This document shows, piece after piece, positions 23,573 to 33,457 of a stretch of DNA of 64,000 nucleotides; position 1 is the stretch's first letter; each line of letters starts with the position of its first letter. Position numbers and translations under genes: made by a program. The DNA is from an uncultured Blautia sp. (GTDB lineage: Bacteria; Bacillota; Clostridia; Lachnospirales; Lachnospiraceae). The stretch is from assembly GCA_937893675.1 (NCBI GenBank), contig CALBGI010000012.1:19906-83905 (forward strand). The letters are read 5' to 3'. The notes below the pieces were generated by a model. The model had not been told where the DNA came from, did no database searches, and saw only the letters and a list, made by a program, of their open reading frames with translations.

Positions 23573-26497
23573 TTAGCATGTGATCAACGGTTTGATCTCC
23601 ATAAAGGTATCTTTGTTCTTCTCAACTGCGCTCTCGCTTCCCACCACACAGATTTCCTTATCGGAAAGGACCGCTTCCACAAGAGGCGCAAGCGCACGCA
23701 TGTCTTCTGTCGTTGCTCCCAGGATTTCATCCCGCTCTCTCTGAAGCATCTCTCTTGTCACGCCGCAGAAATATGCTGTCCTGGATGCGTTTCCCTGCAT
23801 CTGAGGTGTTTTGGGAACATCCTTGCCGCTGATGGTCCCGATGATATATTTCGTCATTTCCCGCTCATCTGCCGAGAAACTCCGGATATAATCCGGAATC
23901 CCCGCAAACACGTCCAGGGTGCGTGCCAGATGCGGATCGCGGTAGGAAACAAAAAAGCTTTCGCCACTTCGCCTGAAACCGCTCATGCAGCCGTAGGCAC
24001 CACCCTTTACCCGGAGATTCATCCACAGGTAATCATAGCTCAGGGCAACCTTCAGGATCTCCAGCGCACCGGTGTAAGCAAGCCCTGCTTTTTTGAAATT
24101 GCCGGTCTGCGCCACATACTGTACCTGCCCGGAGGTCTTGAAGCCCTCGTTTTTCTTCACGCACACAAGGGATTTTTTCGGAAGCTTTGTCTGCTCCTCC
24201 GGCAAAACCACCTTCAGCGCTCTGCAGAGTGTTTGCGTCTCTTCCAGGGATTCCTCTTCGCCGGTGTAGCTCACCATAAAGGATTCCGGCCGCAGGATCT
24301 GTTTTGTCAGTGCCTGGAGATTTTCCACGATCTCTTCTTTGCGCGCGTCAAAATCGGCTTCCAGCTTCTCGATAAACTGGTAATAGCCAATCCCTGCCAT
24401 TTCATCCTGGAACGCCGCCATGGGCTGACTGTAGGAGGAGGCGCGAAGCACTGCGGTGGAATGCCCTGCGCTTACCAGAGATGCCTGCGCCCTGGATTTT
24501 GCCTGAGCGATGATCTCATACAGACGGCGGGTGTCATCCAAACGGGATGTCTTCAGGATTTCCTGTATCATCTCAAAAAGGAAGGGCAGCTTTTCGTAGA
24601 GGGCCTTGCCTCTCACAGAGAACATGGCGCGAAACTCTCCGCCCCCCGCTGCGTTTTCAAACACTTCCACACCACACTGGATGCCGCCGGTCCCTGCGTT
24701 GATCTCGTTGAACAGCTCCCCGTAGGTGTAATGCTCTGTATCCACATAGCCGAGCACGCTTTTGAGAAGCCCAAGCCAGGGAATCTGCTCCGGCGACAAA
24801 TCCTTCAGGTCAAAGAGCAGATCCACATAGCCGATTCCGTTGGTGCATACCCTGTGATACAGGAACAGACTGCCGTCCACAGATAATTCCTCGTTGAACA
24901 GCTCTCCTGCCTCTTTTTTGATATCCTCCCGCCGGAGCATGGGAATACACTTCAGCGCTTCCGGATCTTCCTCTGCCTCCTGATAAGCCTCCAGCGCCTT
25001 TGTACTCTGCACCAGACTTTGAAGCTCTTCCCGGCTTAAGCCGCTGCGATACTCTTCCAGCTTCTCTGCAAGCGCCTTTTCCCGGCTGGCCGCAAGACCT
25101 TTTTGGGGACGCAGCATCAGGACACATCCGTGGGGATTGTCCAGAAGATAGGTCCTGATCAGTTCTTCAAAATAGCCTTCCCCCACAGCCTGCTTCAGTT
25201 CATCGAACACAGAGAGCAGCTGCACATGGGAAAAGGGCTCTTCATCGCTGTACAGCCAGTTGCCCAGAATATCAAGGCCATACATCAGCCCCTTGGGATA
25301 GGATGCGAAATCTGCCTCCCGATACCGGAACTCCATATAGTTGATTCCAGCCTCCAAAGCCTTTTTGTCAATCCCCTTTTCTGCAAGCTCGCGAAGCACG
25401 CCTTCAATGGTGGAAACAAAAAGCGCCTTCTGCTCCGGATTTGCGTTTTTGGCGATCACTGTGAAATAGGGCTGCAGAATCCCATCGTCAAAGGCACCGT
25501 AAATATCCTTGCCCACACCTGCGTCCAGAAGCGCCTTTTTGAGGGGTGCCCCCGGGGCGCTCAGCAGCGCATAATCCAGAATCTCAAAGGCTGTGAGGAG
25601 CCGGGCATCCATGGCGTTTCCGATGACTTTATTGTAGGAGAGATAGGTATTGTCCTTCTCCTCCTCATTCTCCGCAATGGGATAGGGCATGGAAAGCTCC
25701 TTCACGGAAGAAAAGGCCGTCTGAAGCTTCACCTGGGAATCCACAGTGAGCGCGTCAAATCCGGAGAGATATTTCTCATCCAGAAAAGCAAGCTTCTCTG
25801 CCATATCCATGTTTCCGTACAGATAAATGTAGCTGTTGGATGGGTGATAATATTTCCGGTGGAATTCCAAAAATTCCTCGTAGCTCAAATCCGGGATGGC
25901 CTCCGGGCTTCCGCCGGATTCGCACCCATAGGTCGTGTCCGGAAACAGCGCATTCATGATCTCCCGCTCCAGTACCTCGTCCGGCGCGGAAAAGGCGCCC
26001 TTCATCTCGTTATATACCACGCCGTTGTAGGTAAGGGGGCCTTCCGGCTGCTCCAGGTGATAGCTCCAGCCCTCCTGGCGGAAAATTTCTTCCTTCTGAT
26101 AGATATTGGGATAAAAAACCGCATCCAGATACACATGCATCAGATTGTCAAAATCCTGGTCATTCAAGCTTGCCACAGGATAGCAGGTTTTGTCCGGATA
26201 GGTCATCGCATTCAAAAAGGTGTTCAAAGACCCTTTCACCAGCTCCACAAAGGGGTCCTTCAAAGGAAATTCCCGGGAACCGCAGAGCACGCTGTGCTCC
26301 AGAATATGGGCTACGCCGGTACTGTCTTTGGGCGGTGTGCGGAAGGCGATGTTGAATACCTTATTTTCATCCTCGTTTTCGATGAGCATCACCCGTGCGC
26401 CTGTTTTTTTGTGGCGCAGAATATACCCTGTAGAGTGAATATCTGAAAGGTTTTCTTCTTTCAGAAGCTCGTAGGCCTTTATATTGTCTCTGTCCAT
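23573..26497 (-). CDS. M16C family zinc metallopeptidase (presequence-protease type)
   Basis: 974 residues from the ATG at 26495-26497 (MDRDNIKAYELLKEEN), behind GAGGAG; an upstream in-frame start lacks a ribosome site. The inverted zinc motif HILEH, with its downstream Glu region, places it in the M16C (PreP/Cym1-like) group, and the length of about 970 fits four M16 half-domains in one chain. These enzymes degrade unfolded oligopeptides in a closed chamber. No signal peptide is seen, so a cytoplasmic role is likely. Confidence 0.92.
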   Translation of the reverse strand: MDRDNIKAYELLKEENLSDIHSTGYILRHKKTGARVMLIENEDENKVFNIAFRTPPKDSTGVAHILEHSVLCGSREFPLKDPFVELVKGSLNTFLNAMTYPDKTCYPVASLNDQDFDNLMHVYLDAVFYPNIYQKEEIFRQEGWSYHLEQPEGPLTYNGVVYNEMKGAFSAPDEVLEREIMNALFPDTTYGCESGGSPEAIPDLSYEEFLEFHRKYYHPSNSYIYLYGNMDMAEKLAFLDEKYLSGFDALTVDSQVKLQTAFSSVKELSMPYPIAENEEEKDNTYLSYNKVIGNAMDARLLTAFEILDYALLSAPGAPLKKALLDAGVGKDIYGAFDDGILQPYFTVIAKNANPEQKALFVSTIEGVLRELAEKGIDKKALEAGINYMEFRYREADFASYPKGLMYGLDILGNWLYSDEEPFSHVQLLSVFDELKQAVGEGYFEELIRTYLLDNPHGCVLMLRPQKGLAASREKALAEKLEEYRSGLSREELQSLVQSTKALEAYQEAEEDPEALKCIPMLRREDIKKEAGELFNEELSVDGSLFLYHRVCTNGIGYVDLLFDLKDLSPEQIPWLGLLKSVLGYVDTEHYTYGELFNEINAGTGGIQCGVEVFENAAGGGEFRAMFSVRGKALYEKLPFLFEMIQEILKTSRLDDTRRLYEIIAQAKSRAQASLVSAGHSTAVLRASSYSQPMAAFQDEMAGIGYYQFIEKLEADFDARKEEIVENLQALTKQILRPESFMVSYTGEEESLEETQTLCRALKVVLPEEQTKLPKKSLVCVKKNEGFKTSGQVQYVAQTGNFKKAGLAYTGALEILKVALSYDYLWMNLRVKGGAYGCMSGFRRSGESFFVSYRDPHLARTLDVFAGIPDYIRSFSADEREMTKYIIGTISGKDVPKTPQMQGNASRTAYFCGVTREMLQRERDEILGATTEDMRALAPLVEAVLSDKEICVVGSESAVEKNKDTFMEIKPLITC

Positions 26498-26582
26498 GTC
26501 TCTCCTCTTTTCCGAATCCTGCTCAAACAGATTCTTTCTGAAATAAGGTGTCCCGCCAGCATATGCACAGCGGGACAACATT

Positions 26583-27170
26583 TTATTCTAATTCTGCCTC
26601 GTCCGGAAAACGAAGCGCATACATCTCTCTGGCTGCTTTTGTGATCATCGCCAGCTCCTTTTCCAGACCAAGGCTCTTCGGAAGCTTCACAGCCGTGGAG
26701 TAAATGTCCCCTTTTATCTTCTGCAGGGTACTGTCTTTTTTCATGGGCATCAGCCCGAAAAGAACAGAATTGTAAGAACGGTCTTTCTCACAAAGATCCA
26801 TATAGATCCAGATGAGATGACAGAATTCCCGATGGAGCAGCGCCTCATATTGCGGCCCCTTCGCCACGATCTCGTCAAACTTCAGCTCCTGCAGATGTTT
26901 TCGGATATCCTTGACCGCACTCTTGGAGCCGAAAAAGCGCTCGCCCTGATTGCGGTTAAATTCCATCGTCATCCAGAGCTTCAGATAGCCGTCTGCACGC
27001 GGGCTGCCTGCGCCGCCTTCCGAAGCTTCGCTGTAACGCATCTCCCAGAGTTCTCTGCGGATCGCGTTGTTCTCCGGTTCCTCCCCCGCTTCGATGGACT
27101 TGTCCAACAGTTTTTTTCGCACCATGGGATCCGGTTCTCTGTAATATTCTGCAATCGTTGGTGTATCCAT
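26583..27170 (-). CDS. Uncharacterised protein of about 195 residues
   Basis: Starts at ATG 27168-27170 (MDTPTIAEYYREPDPMVRK) behind AGGAGGAAG. It is a soluble, charged, helix-rich protein with no signal peptide or membrane segment. Notable stretches are YLKLWMTMEFNRNQG and HREFCHLIWIYMDLCEKDRSYNSVLFGL. It resembles the Clostridia-restricted hypotheticals that carry only DUF numbers. It lies 13 bp after the UDP-galactopyranose mutase gene and is probably cotranscribed with it. I cannot name a function. Confidence 0.75.
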   Translation of the reverse strand: MDTPTIAEYYREPDPMVRKKLLDKSIEAGEEPENNAIRRELWEMRYSEASEGGAGSPRADGYLKLWMTMEFNRNQGERFFGSKSAVKDIRKHLQELKFDEIVAKGPQYEALLHREFCHLIWIYMDLCEKDRSYNSVLFGLMPMKKDSTLQKIKGDIYSTAVKLPKSLGLEKELAMITKAAREMYALRFPDEAELE

Positions 27171-27183
27171 GCTCTTCCTCCTG

Positions 27184-28302
27184 TTATGCCTCTTCCGCGC
27201 AGACAAGCTCTGTCTCTGCCAGATTCAGCGCTTCCTCGATCACTGCGTCCATGTCCATGTAACGATACATGCCGAGACGTCCTCCGAACAGAACGTTCTT
27301 TTCTTCCAGGGCACGGCGCTCATATTTGTCAAAAAGCTCGTTGTTCTTCGGATCATTCACCGGATAGTAGGGCTCCCGGCCTCTCTCCCATGCCGCCGGA
27401 TATTCTCTGGTGATCACGGTTTTTGGCTGTACGCCAAACTCAAAATGCTTGTGCTCAATAATTCTGGTATAAGGAATCTCGTAGTCCGTATAGTTCACTA
27501 CGGCATTTCCCTGATAGTTGGCGTTATCCAGAACCTCTGTCTCAAACCGCAGGGAACGATATTCCAGCTCACCGTAGCAATAGTCATAGTACTGATCGAT
27601 CATTCCGGTAAAAAGCACCTTCTCTGCCTGCGCGGTAAGCTCCTCCCGGTTCTCAAAGAAATCGGTGTTCAGGCAGACCTGCACGCCCTCAAGAAGCTTC
27701 TTGATAATGCGGGTATAGCCGCCTTTGGGAATACCCTGATAGGGATCCTTGAAATAGTTGTTATCATATGTGTAGCGAAGAGGCAGTCTCTTAATGATAA
27801 AAGACGGCAGCTCCTTGCAGGGTCTTCCCCACTGCTTGCGGGTATAGCCCTCTACCAGCTTCTCATACACGTCCTGTCCGACCAGGGCCAGAGCCTGCTC
27901 CTCCAGATTCTGCGGATGGGTAATATGCATTCTCGCGATCTGCTCCTCAATCTTCGCTTTTGCTTCTGCCGGTGTGCGCACGCCCCACAGCTGATGGAAG
28001 GTGTTCATATTAAACGGCATGTTGTAAAGCTCATCCTTGTAAATCGCAATGGGAGAATTCACAAAGTGGTTAAACTCCGCAAACTGATTGATGTATTCCC
28101 ACACATGTTTTCTGGAAGTATGGAAAATGTGGGCTCCGTATTTGTGTACATTGATGCCCTCCACTTCCTCCGTATAAATATTGCCGCCAATATGGTCGCG
28201 CTTGTCAATCACCAGACATGTTTTTCCCTGTTTTTTCGCCTCATGGGCAAATACTGCGCCAAATAATCCTGCGCCGACAATGAGATAATCATATTTTTTC
28301 AT
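27184..28302 (-). CDS. glf: UDP-galactopyranose mutase
   Basis: 372 residues from the ATG at 28300-28302 (MKKYDYLIVGAGLFGAVFAHEA), with GAGAGGAC upstream. It interconverts UDP-galactopyranose and UDP-galactofuranose for surface glycans. The N-terminal FAD Rossmann motif GAGLFG, the DKRDHIGGNIYTE stretch, and the conserved KYGAHIFHTS and YTRKQWGRP segments are diagnostic. No other glycan genes are adjacent. Confidence 0.96.
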   Translation of the reverse strand: MKKYDYLIVGAGLFGAVFAHEAKKQGKTCLVIDKRDHIGGNIYTEEVEGINVHKYGAHIFHTSRKHVWEYINQFAEFNHFVNSPIAIYKDELYNMPFNMNTFHQLWGVRTPAEAKAKIEEQIARMHITHPQNLEEQALALVGQDVYEKLVEGYTRKQWGRPCKELPSFIIKRLPLRYTYDNNYFKDPYQGIPKGGYTRIIKKLLEGVQVCLNTDFFENREELTAQAEKVLFTGMIDQYYDYCYGELEYRSLRFETEVLDNANYQGNAVVNYTDYEIPYTRIIEHKHFEFGVQPKTVITREYPAAWERGREPYYPVNDPKNNELFDKYERRALEEKNVLFGGRLGMYRYMDMDAVIEEALNLAETELVCAEEA

Positions 28303-28337
28303 GCTCTGCGTCCTCTCTTTATTCCGTATTCCATGAC

Positions 28338-28360
28338 GCACGGACTGCTCCGTGCGCATC
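28338..28360. repeat. Short palindrome upstream of glf
   Basis: GCACGGA-CTGC-TCCGTGC, a perfect 7-4-7 hairpin in the glf leader. No T tract follows, so it is not an obvious terminator. It may be a leader structure or a degenerate palindromic repeat. Confidence 0.45.
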
Positions 28361-28420
28361 CTGTGCGAAACGCTCTTATGTCACAGAAATATCACGAAGA
28401 ATTTTCCATGACATAAACAA

Positions 28421-28460
28421 ATATACCAGCAACGGTTATTTTTCCCGTTCCTGGTATATT
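28421..28460 (-). terminator. Terminator after the sodium/solute symporter gene
   Basis: Arms ATATACCAGcAACGG and CCGTTcCTGGTATAT form a near-perfect 15-bp stem, followed on the minus strand by TTGTTT. Confidence 0.75.
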
Positions 28461-28490
28461 ATATCAGACTTTTTCAAAAAAGAACAGTCT

Positions 28491-30026
28491 TTATTTCATG
28501 GCAGACACCTTATCAAACTCATCTGTAATCTCTTTGGAAGGTGCTTTGGTCAAAAGACTGAACACTACGATCATCAGAAGACTCAACGCAAATCCAACCG
28601 CAAGAGAATAAAGTCCCGTTGCCACGCCAAGGGTCTTTCCTCCCACAAGAGGTATGTAGTCCCATATCAGTACGGTCAGACCGCCTGTCACAATTCCGGC
28701 AACCGCGCCGGCCAGATTGGTGCGCCTCCAGAACAGAGACATCAGGACAATGGGGCCAAAGGCAGAGCCGAGACCTGCCCAGGCATTGGATACCAGTCCC
28801 ATGATGCTGCTTTCCGGATCCCAGGCGATCACAAACGCCAGGAGGGAAACCACGATCACTGTGATACGTCCCACTTTCATGATCGTTTTGGAATCTGCAT
28901 CGCGTTTTGCGAACTGGTGATACAGATCCTCAGATACTGCGGAAGCTGTCACAAGAAGCTGAGAGTCCGCCGTAGACATGATCGCCGCCATAATTCCGCA
29001 GAGGAAAATCCCTCCGATGAAGGGCAGCCCCAGATCCACGTTGAACAGCTTGCTGATCGTCTCAATAAACACGTTCTCCGCAGAGGTACCGTTTTCTCCC
29101 AGAACCGTGGGGAACAGATACGCACGCCCGATCACACCGATAAAGCAGGCTGCGGTCAAAGAAAGGATAATCCAGACAATCGCGATGCCCTTGGATTTGC
29201 GAAGCTCTTTTTCGTCACGGACCGCCATAAAACGGGTGAGGATATGAGGCATTCCGCAGTAGCCAAGTCCCCAGGCAAGCTGCGAAAAGATTTCCACAAA
29301 GGTATAGGGACGATCCCCGTTGGTCAGCGGGTCAAGGAAGGCCGTAGCCCCGCCGGTAACGCCGCTCTGTGTAATGATCTCACTCATGGAGCCGGGCAGC
29401 ATGAAATATGCCACAACAGGAACTATGAGAAGCCCGACCAGCATCAGGGAGCCCTGCACAAAGTCTGTCACGCACACGGCCATAAATCCGCCCATAAACG
29501 TATAGCACAGGATCACTGCCGCGCCGATAAACAGGGACACATGGTAATCCACGCCGAATACGGTGTTAAAAAGCTTGCCGCCTGCTGCCAGCGCGGAAGC
29601 CGTATACACCAGGAAAAAGATCACGATCACCACAGATGAAAGAAACAGCAGGATCCGTTTCTTGTCGCGGAATCGGTTCTCAAAATACGCCGGGATGGTC
29701 AGAGAATTGTTTGCCACGATCGTGTATTTGCGAAGTCTTCCGGAAATGCAGAGCCAGTTGAAGATCGTTCCCAGGCAAAGCCCCACAGCGATCCAGATCT
29801 GGCCCGTGCCCATGGCATAGATTGCGCCGGGCAGACCCATAAGAAGCCATCCGCTCATATCCGAAGCCTGGGCGGAAAATGCCGCCACCCATCCGTTCAG
29901 TCCTCTTCCGCCCAGGAAATAGTCCTCAGAGCTTGAGGTTTTCTTCATATACATTGCGCCGATCACCACCATAAAGGCCAGGTAAACCACGAATGCAAAG
30001 AGAATGATCATTGTTGTACCACTCAA
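28491..30026 (-). CDS. putP: Sodium/solute symporter, proline permease type
   Basis: 511 residues with about 13 membrane helices, the normal size for the SSS family. The segment SSSEDYFLGGRGLNGWVAAFSAQASDMSGWLLMGLPGA is typical of PutP, and LAWGLGYCGMPHILTRFMA matches the sodium/proline signature. It should import proline with Na+. It is monocistronic, with a terminator behind it. Substrate is assigned from family resemblance only. Confidence 0.9.
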   Translation of the reverse strand: MSGTTMIILFAFVVYLAFMVVIGAMYMKKTSSSEDYFLGGRGLNGWVAAFSAQASDMSGWLLMGLPGAIYAMGTGQIWIAVGLCLGTIFNWLCISGRLRKYTIVANNSLTIPAYFENRFRDKKRILLFLSSVVIVIFFLVYTASALAAGGKLFNTVFGVDYHVSLFIGAAVILCYTFMGGFMAVCVTDFVQGSLMLVGLLIVPVVAYFMLPGSMSEIITQSGVTGGATAFLDPLTNGDRPYTFVEIFSQLAWGLGYCGMPHILTRFMAVRDEKELRKSKGIAIVWIILSLTAACFIGVIGRAYLFPTVLGENGTSAENVFIETISKLFNVDLGLPFIGGIFLCGIMAAIMSTADSQLLVTASAVSEDLYHQFAKRDADSKTIMKVGRITVIVVSLLAFVIAWDPESSIMGLVSNAWAGLGSAFGPIVLMSLFWRRTNLAGAVAGIVTGGLTVLIWDYIPLVGGKTLGVATGLYSLAVGFALSLLMIVVFSLLTKAPSKEITDEFDKVSAMK

Positions 30027-30082
30027 AATACTTCCTCCTCTTTTGCTTAAACTGTAATATTCTTTTAGACTTTACCACAGTG

Positions 30083-30652
30083 TCACCTGTGATTGCAACC
30101 ATAATTTCCCTTTACCCCTCTGGGAAGGTACACATTTTTCACAAAATCCAGCATTTTATCCTCTCCGTGGTCTGCCAGGATCCTCAGGATTCCCTCCAGC
30201 TCCCGCTTGGTCTGGGGATGAATGAACCAGAGGGCCTCCTTGCTCTTCAAAAAATAAGCCAGGGGCTGCGTCTGATCGTATTTTTCTCCCAGATAGGTGC
30301 GGGAAGCGCTGATGCGGTCCGCGATCATCTCTGCCACATATCTTCTGGGCATCTGCACGCCCATGATCACATGCTCTTTGTCCAGGGAATAATCTACCCA
30401 GTGCTCAAAATGATGACGGTTGCGTCCTTTGTGATGAAGCCAGGAGCGGGATACGCCTGTTGCCTCCCGCTCTGCGTTGTTGGGGCTCCTGTCCCCCTGA
30501 TAATATCTGCAGCCCACCAGAAATTCCGCAGGCGCGTATTTTGACATGTCATGCATCAGTCCCTGCCGGTACAGTCCCAAACGGAAACAGTATCTCATCA
30601 CAAGAAGCTTATGCCGGGTAATGGTTTTAAAGTGAAGCCAGGGATGCATCAT
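30083..30652 (-). CDS. DUF5662-like protein
   Basis: 189 residues from the first of two adjacent ATGs (30650-30652), behind AGGAGGACG inside the end of the GH13-like gene; the frames overlap by 26 bp. The sequence LYRQGLMHDMSKYAPAEF and SWLHHKGRNRHHFEHW is rich in His/Asp pairs, which suggests a metal-binding HD-like helical fold. I recognise the pattern as the Firmicute DUF5662 family; no activity is known to me. Confidence 0.75.
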   Translation of the reverse strand: MMHPWLHFKTITRHKLLVMRYCFRLGLYRQGLMHDMSKYAPAEFLVGCRYYQGDRSPNNAEREATGVSRSWLHHKGRNRHHFEHWVDYSLDKEHVIMGVQMPRRYVAEMIADRISASRTYLGEKYDQTQPLAYFLKSKEALWFIHPQTKRELEGILRILADHGEDKMLDFVKNVYLPRGVKGNYGCNHR

Positions 30653-32501
30653 GGACGTCCTCCTGTTTTGCCGCCAGCACCACAATGGTGCGGGGAGCAA
30701 GCTCTATTGTTTTGCGGTAACCCCCTTCTTTTTCTCCAAAGAAGGGCTCCTGGGTGTTCTCGCCTGTATCGGCAAGCTTTTTCCAGATTTTCCCTTCCGG
30801 AAGATTCGGAAGGGCAAGCGCGCGGTTCTCCCAGTGGAAATTGTAGCCCACATAAATATCTTCTTCCGGCGCTCTTCCGTAAGCGCCGCAGTACATCACG
30901 CCAAGAAGGCGGCTGGTATTTTCACTGCCCGCATACCAGGCCCGCTCTCCGTGGAAGGAAATATCCGGAAATCCCACGGCTTTGTAATCGCTCTCCCTGA
31001 GCTCCGCGCTCTGATGGAGAATGGTGTGTGCTTTTCGGAAGGCAATGGCTTCCTTGACAAACACAAAGCGGCTCTTGTTTTTGGCGAAGGCTTTCCAGTC
31101 CACCCATCCGGTCTCGTTGTCCTGGCACCAGGCATTGTTGTTACCCTCCTGTGAGTTTCCGAACTCATCGCCCCCGTAGATCATGGGCACTCCCTGGCTC
31201 AGAATCATCATAAGAAAGGCATTCCGGATCTGTCGTTCCCTCGCCTCCACCACAGCCTTTTTGCGGGTCGGTCCTTCTATGCCGCAGTTCCAGGAATAGT
31301 TGTAGCTGTTCCCATCCCGGTTGTCCTCCCCGTTGGCCACGTTGTTTTTGTAATTGTAGCTCACAAGATCCTGCATGGTAAACCCGTCCTGGCTGGTCAT
31401 AAAATTCACCACTCCGTGAAAGCTGCTGTTGGCTCTGATATGTCCTGCCGCGGCCGGAAGCATGTCCTCATCGCTCTTCAAAAACCGTCTCATATCCTGT
31501 TGGAACGAATAGTCCGTCACTGCCGCCGTTCTCTTTGCCGGAGGCTGATTCTGAAAAATCCTTTCCACATCATAGCCCGCTGTCAGGATCTTGGAGCCTG
31601 CAAGAAGCGAATCTTTCAGCACCAGCTCTGCCGGAACGCCCTCTCCCACCAGGTGGAATCCATCCACATGATAGTACATTTTCCAGAACTGCAGCGCGTG
31701 AAGGGCTGTGAGGGGGCTTGTCTGCGCCGGAAAATAGAATTCCATAATGCACTCCATGCCGGCCCGGTGAAGGGCTTTTATGAAGTCGCGCACTTCCCTT
31801 TCCGGCTCCTTTGTAGCGCAATAGGCGCTTTTTGGCGCAAAATAGAATCCCGGCACATAGCCCCAGTAATTTATCCTGTCCTGACGCCGCTCCCGCACCA
31901 TTCCAGAAGCTTCTGTCTGCGGCGGGATTTCCGAAAACTCATAGGAGGGCATCAGCTCTATGGCGTTTACGCCCAGCTCTTTCCAGTAGGAGATCATCCT
32001 GGCCAGTCCGGCAAAGGTTCCTCTTTCCCTGGGCTTTATATTATTTTTGTACAGCTTTGTGTATCCTCTGGTATGCACCTTGTAGAGGATCAGATCCTCA
32101 TATGGGATTTCAGGGCAGCGATCCCCTTCCCAATCGTAGTCCTTTGCCGGCAGGAAGCCGCAGCGCACGCTGTGTTCTCCCTCCGCCGGACTTCCGAAGT
32201 TTTCTCTTCCCAGAATACGATACGCCCGCGGATCCTGTACCACCTGCTCCCCAATACGGTAATTATATTCATATTCTTCCGCAGAAATCCCGTCAACACA
32301 CATGAAACTGATATTTCCCGTGCGGTTTTCTTTTGAGAAGGGCACCTCTTTCACCGGAACTTTTCCGTTTTTGTGATAAAGAAGCAACGCGCTCTCTGTC
32401 CCATCCGGCACCTCCACTGCAAAATTACAGCCGTCTTTTGTCCAATTGGCTCCTAGCATGGGGTATCCGTGTGCTGCTACTGTTGTTTTATGTCCTGTCA
32501 T
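30627..32501 (-). CDS. GH13 isoamylase/GlgX-like protein lacking the catalytic triad
   Basis: 624 residues. An N-terminal CBM48-like domain (about 1-120) precedes a GH13 barrel. The family's four conserved regions are degraded. Region I should hold DxxxNH but reads ECIMEFYFPAQ. Region II (GFRxD) reads GFHLVGEG, without the nucleophile Asp. Region III (acid Glu) reads ILTAGYD. Region IV has SQDG for HD. The fold-defining segments YWGYVPGFYFAP and VPMIYGGDEFG are kept. It is probably a glycan-binding or regulatory pseudoenzyme rather than a debranching enzyme, although automatic annotation would call it GlgX. Confidence 0.85.
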   Translation of the reverse strand: MTGHKTTVAAHGYPMLGANWTKDGCNFAVEVPDGTESALLLYHKNGKVPVKEVPFSKENRTGNISFMCVDGISAEEYEYNYRIGEQVVQDPRAYRILGRENFGSPAEGEHSVRCGFLPAKDYDWEGDRCPEIPYEDLILYKVHTRGYTKLYKNNIKPRERGTFAGLARMISYWKELGVNAIELMPSYEFSEIPPQTEASGMVRERRQDRINYWGYVPGFYFAPKSAYCATKEPEREVRDFIKALHRAGMECIMEFYFPAQTSPLTALHALQFWKMYYHVDGFHLVGEGVPAELVLKDSLLAGSKILTAGYDVERIFQNQPPAKRTAAVTDYSFQQDMRRFLKSDEDMLPAAAGHIRANSSFHGVVNFMTSQDGFTMQDLVSYNYKNNVANGEDNRDGNSYNYSWNCGIEGPTRKKAVVEARERQIRNAFLMMILSQGVPMIYGGDEFGNSQEGNNNAWCQDNETGWVDWKAFAKNKSRFVFVKEAIAFRKAHTILHQSAELRESDYKAVGFPDISFHGERAWYAGSENTSRLLGVMYCGAYGRAPEEDIYVGYNFHWENRALALPNLPEGKIWKKLADTGENTQEPFFGEKEGGYRKTIELAPRTIVVLAAKQEDVHDASLASL

Positions 32502-32537
32502 AACGTACCTCCATAACCTTTCCCTTATGTTTGTCTT

Positions 32538-33296
32538 TTATCTGTCACTGAGGATCAGCTCCACCGGGCAATGGTCAGAGCCCATGATCTCCGTATGGAT
32601 TCCCGCGCCGGCCAGCCGCTCCGTCAATGCCGGAGATACCAGAAAATAATCGATACGCCAGCCTGCGTTCTTCTCTCTGGCCTTGAAGCGGTAGGACCAC
32701 CAGGAATACATTCCCTCTGCATCCGGATAAAAATATCGAAATGTGTCCACAAAGCCGGCCTCCAGCATCGTGGTAAAGCACTGTCGCTCCTCGTCCGTAA
32801 AGCCTGCGTTTTTGCGGTTGGTCTTCGGGTTCTTCAAATCAATCTCCTGATGCGCCACATTCAGGTCTCCGCAGAGCACAACCGGGCGTTTTTCCTGAAG
32901 CTTCAGAAGATAGGCGAGAAAATCCCGCTCCCACTCCATGCGGTAGGAAAGGCGGCGAAGCTCACTCTGAGAATTCGGGGTATAAACGGTCACCAGATAA
33001 AAATCCTCAAATTCCAGCGTGATGACACGCCCCTCCTTGTCGTGCTCCTCCATCCCAATGCCGTAAGACACCGACAGCGGTTCCTGCCTGCAAAATACCG
33101 CAGTTCCGGAATATCCTCTGCGATTCGCGTAGTTCCAATATTGATGATAGCCAGGAAGTTCGAGCTTCACCTGGCCCTGCGAGCATTTGGTTTCCTGCAG
33201 GCAGAAAATGTCTGCCTGCAGTTCAGAAAAACGCTCCTCAAATCCTTTCGTAAGGCAGGCTCTTATCCCGTTTACATTCCAAGAAACAAGTTTCAT
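32538..33296 (-). CDS. xth: Exodeoxyribonuclease III
   Basis: 252 residues. MKLVSWNVNGIRACL, FCLQETKCSQ (metal Glu), GDLNVAHQEIDL and GSDHCPVEL (Asp-His pair) are the EEP nuclease signatures of ExoIII/ExoA. It is an apurinic/apyrimidinic endonuclease and 3' exonuclease in base-excision repair. A promoter (TGTCAT-17-TATAAT with extended TGC, -10 at 33327-33332) lies upstream. Confidence 0.95.
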   Translation of the reverse strand: MKLVSWNVNGIRACLTKGFEERFSELQADIFCLQETKCSQGQVKLELPGYHQYWNYANRRGYSGTAVFCRQEPLSVSYGIGMEEHDKEGRVITLEFEDFYLVTVYTPNSQSELRRLSYRMEWERDFLAYLLKLQEKRPVVLCGDLNVAHQEIDLKNPKTNRKNAGFTDEERQCFTTMLEAGFVDTFRYFYPDAEGMYSWWSYRFKAREKNAGWRIDYFLVSPALTERLAGAGIHTEIMGSDHCPVELILSDR

Positions 33297-33373
33297 ATCA
33301 TTCTCCTTTATCCATTCAATGTTCCTATTATAGCATAATCGAAATGTTTATGACAGCGAAATATAAGAATCCC

Positions 33374-33402
33374 TTGCACTCCTATTTTTACAGTGCTATA
33401 AT
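33374..33402 (+). promoter_or_regulatory. Promoter of the cation/proton antiporter gene
   Basis: TTGCAC (33374-33379), a 17-bp spacer and TATAAT (33397-33402). Confidence 0.7.
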
Positions 33403-33457
33403 CGCATTGGCAAAAACCATGATTCACCATATTTTACATATCAAAGGAGAGGGTAAC

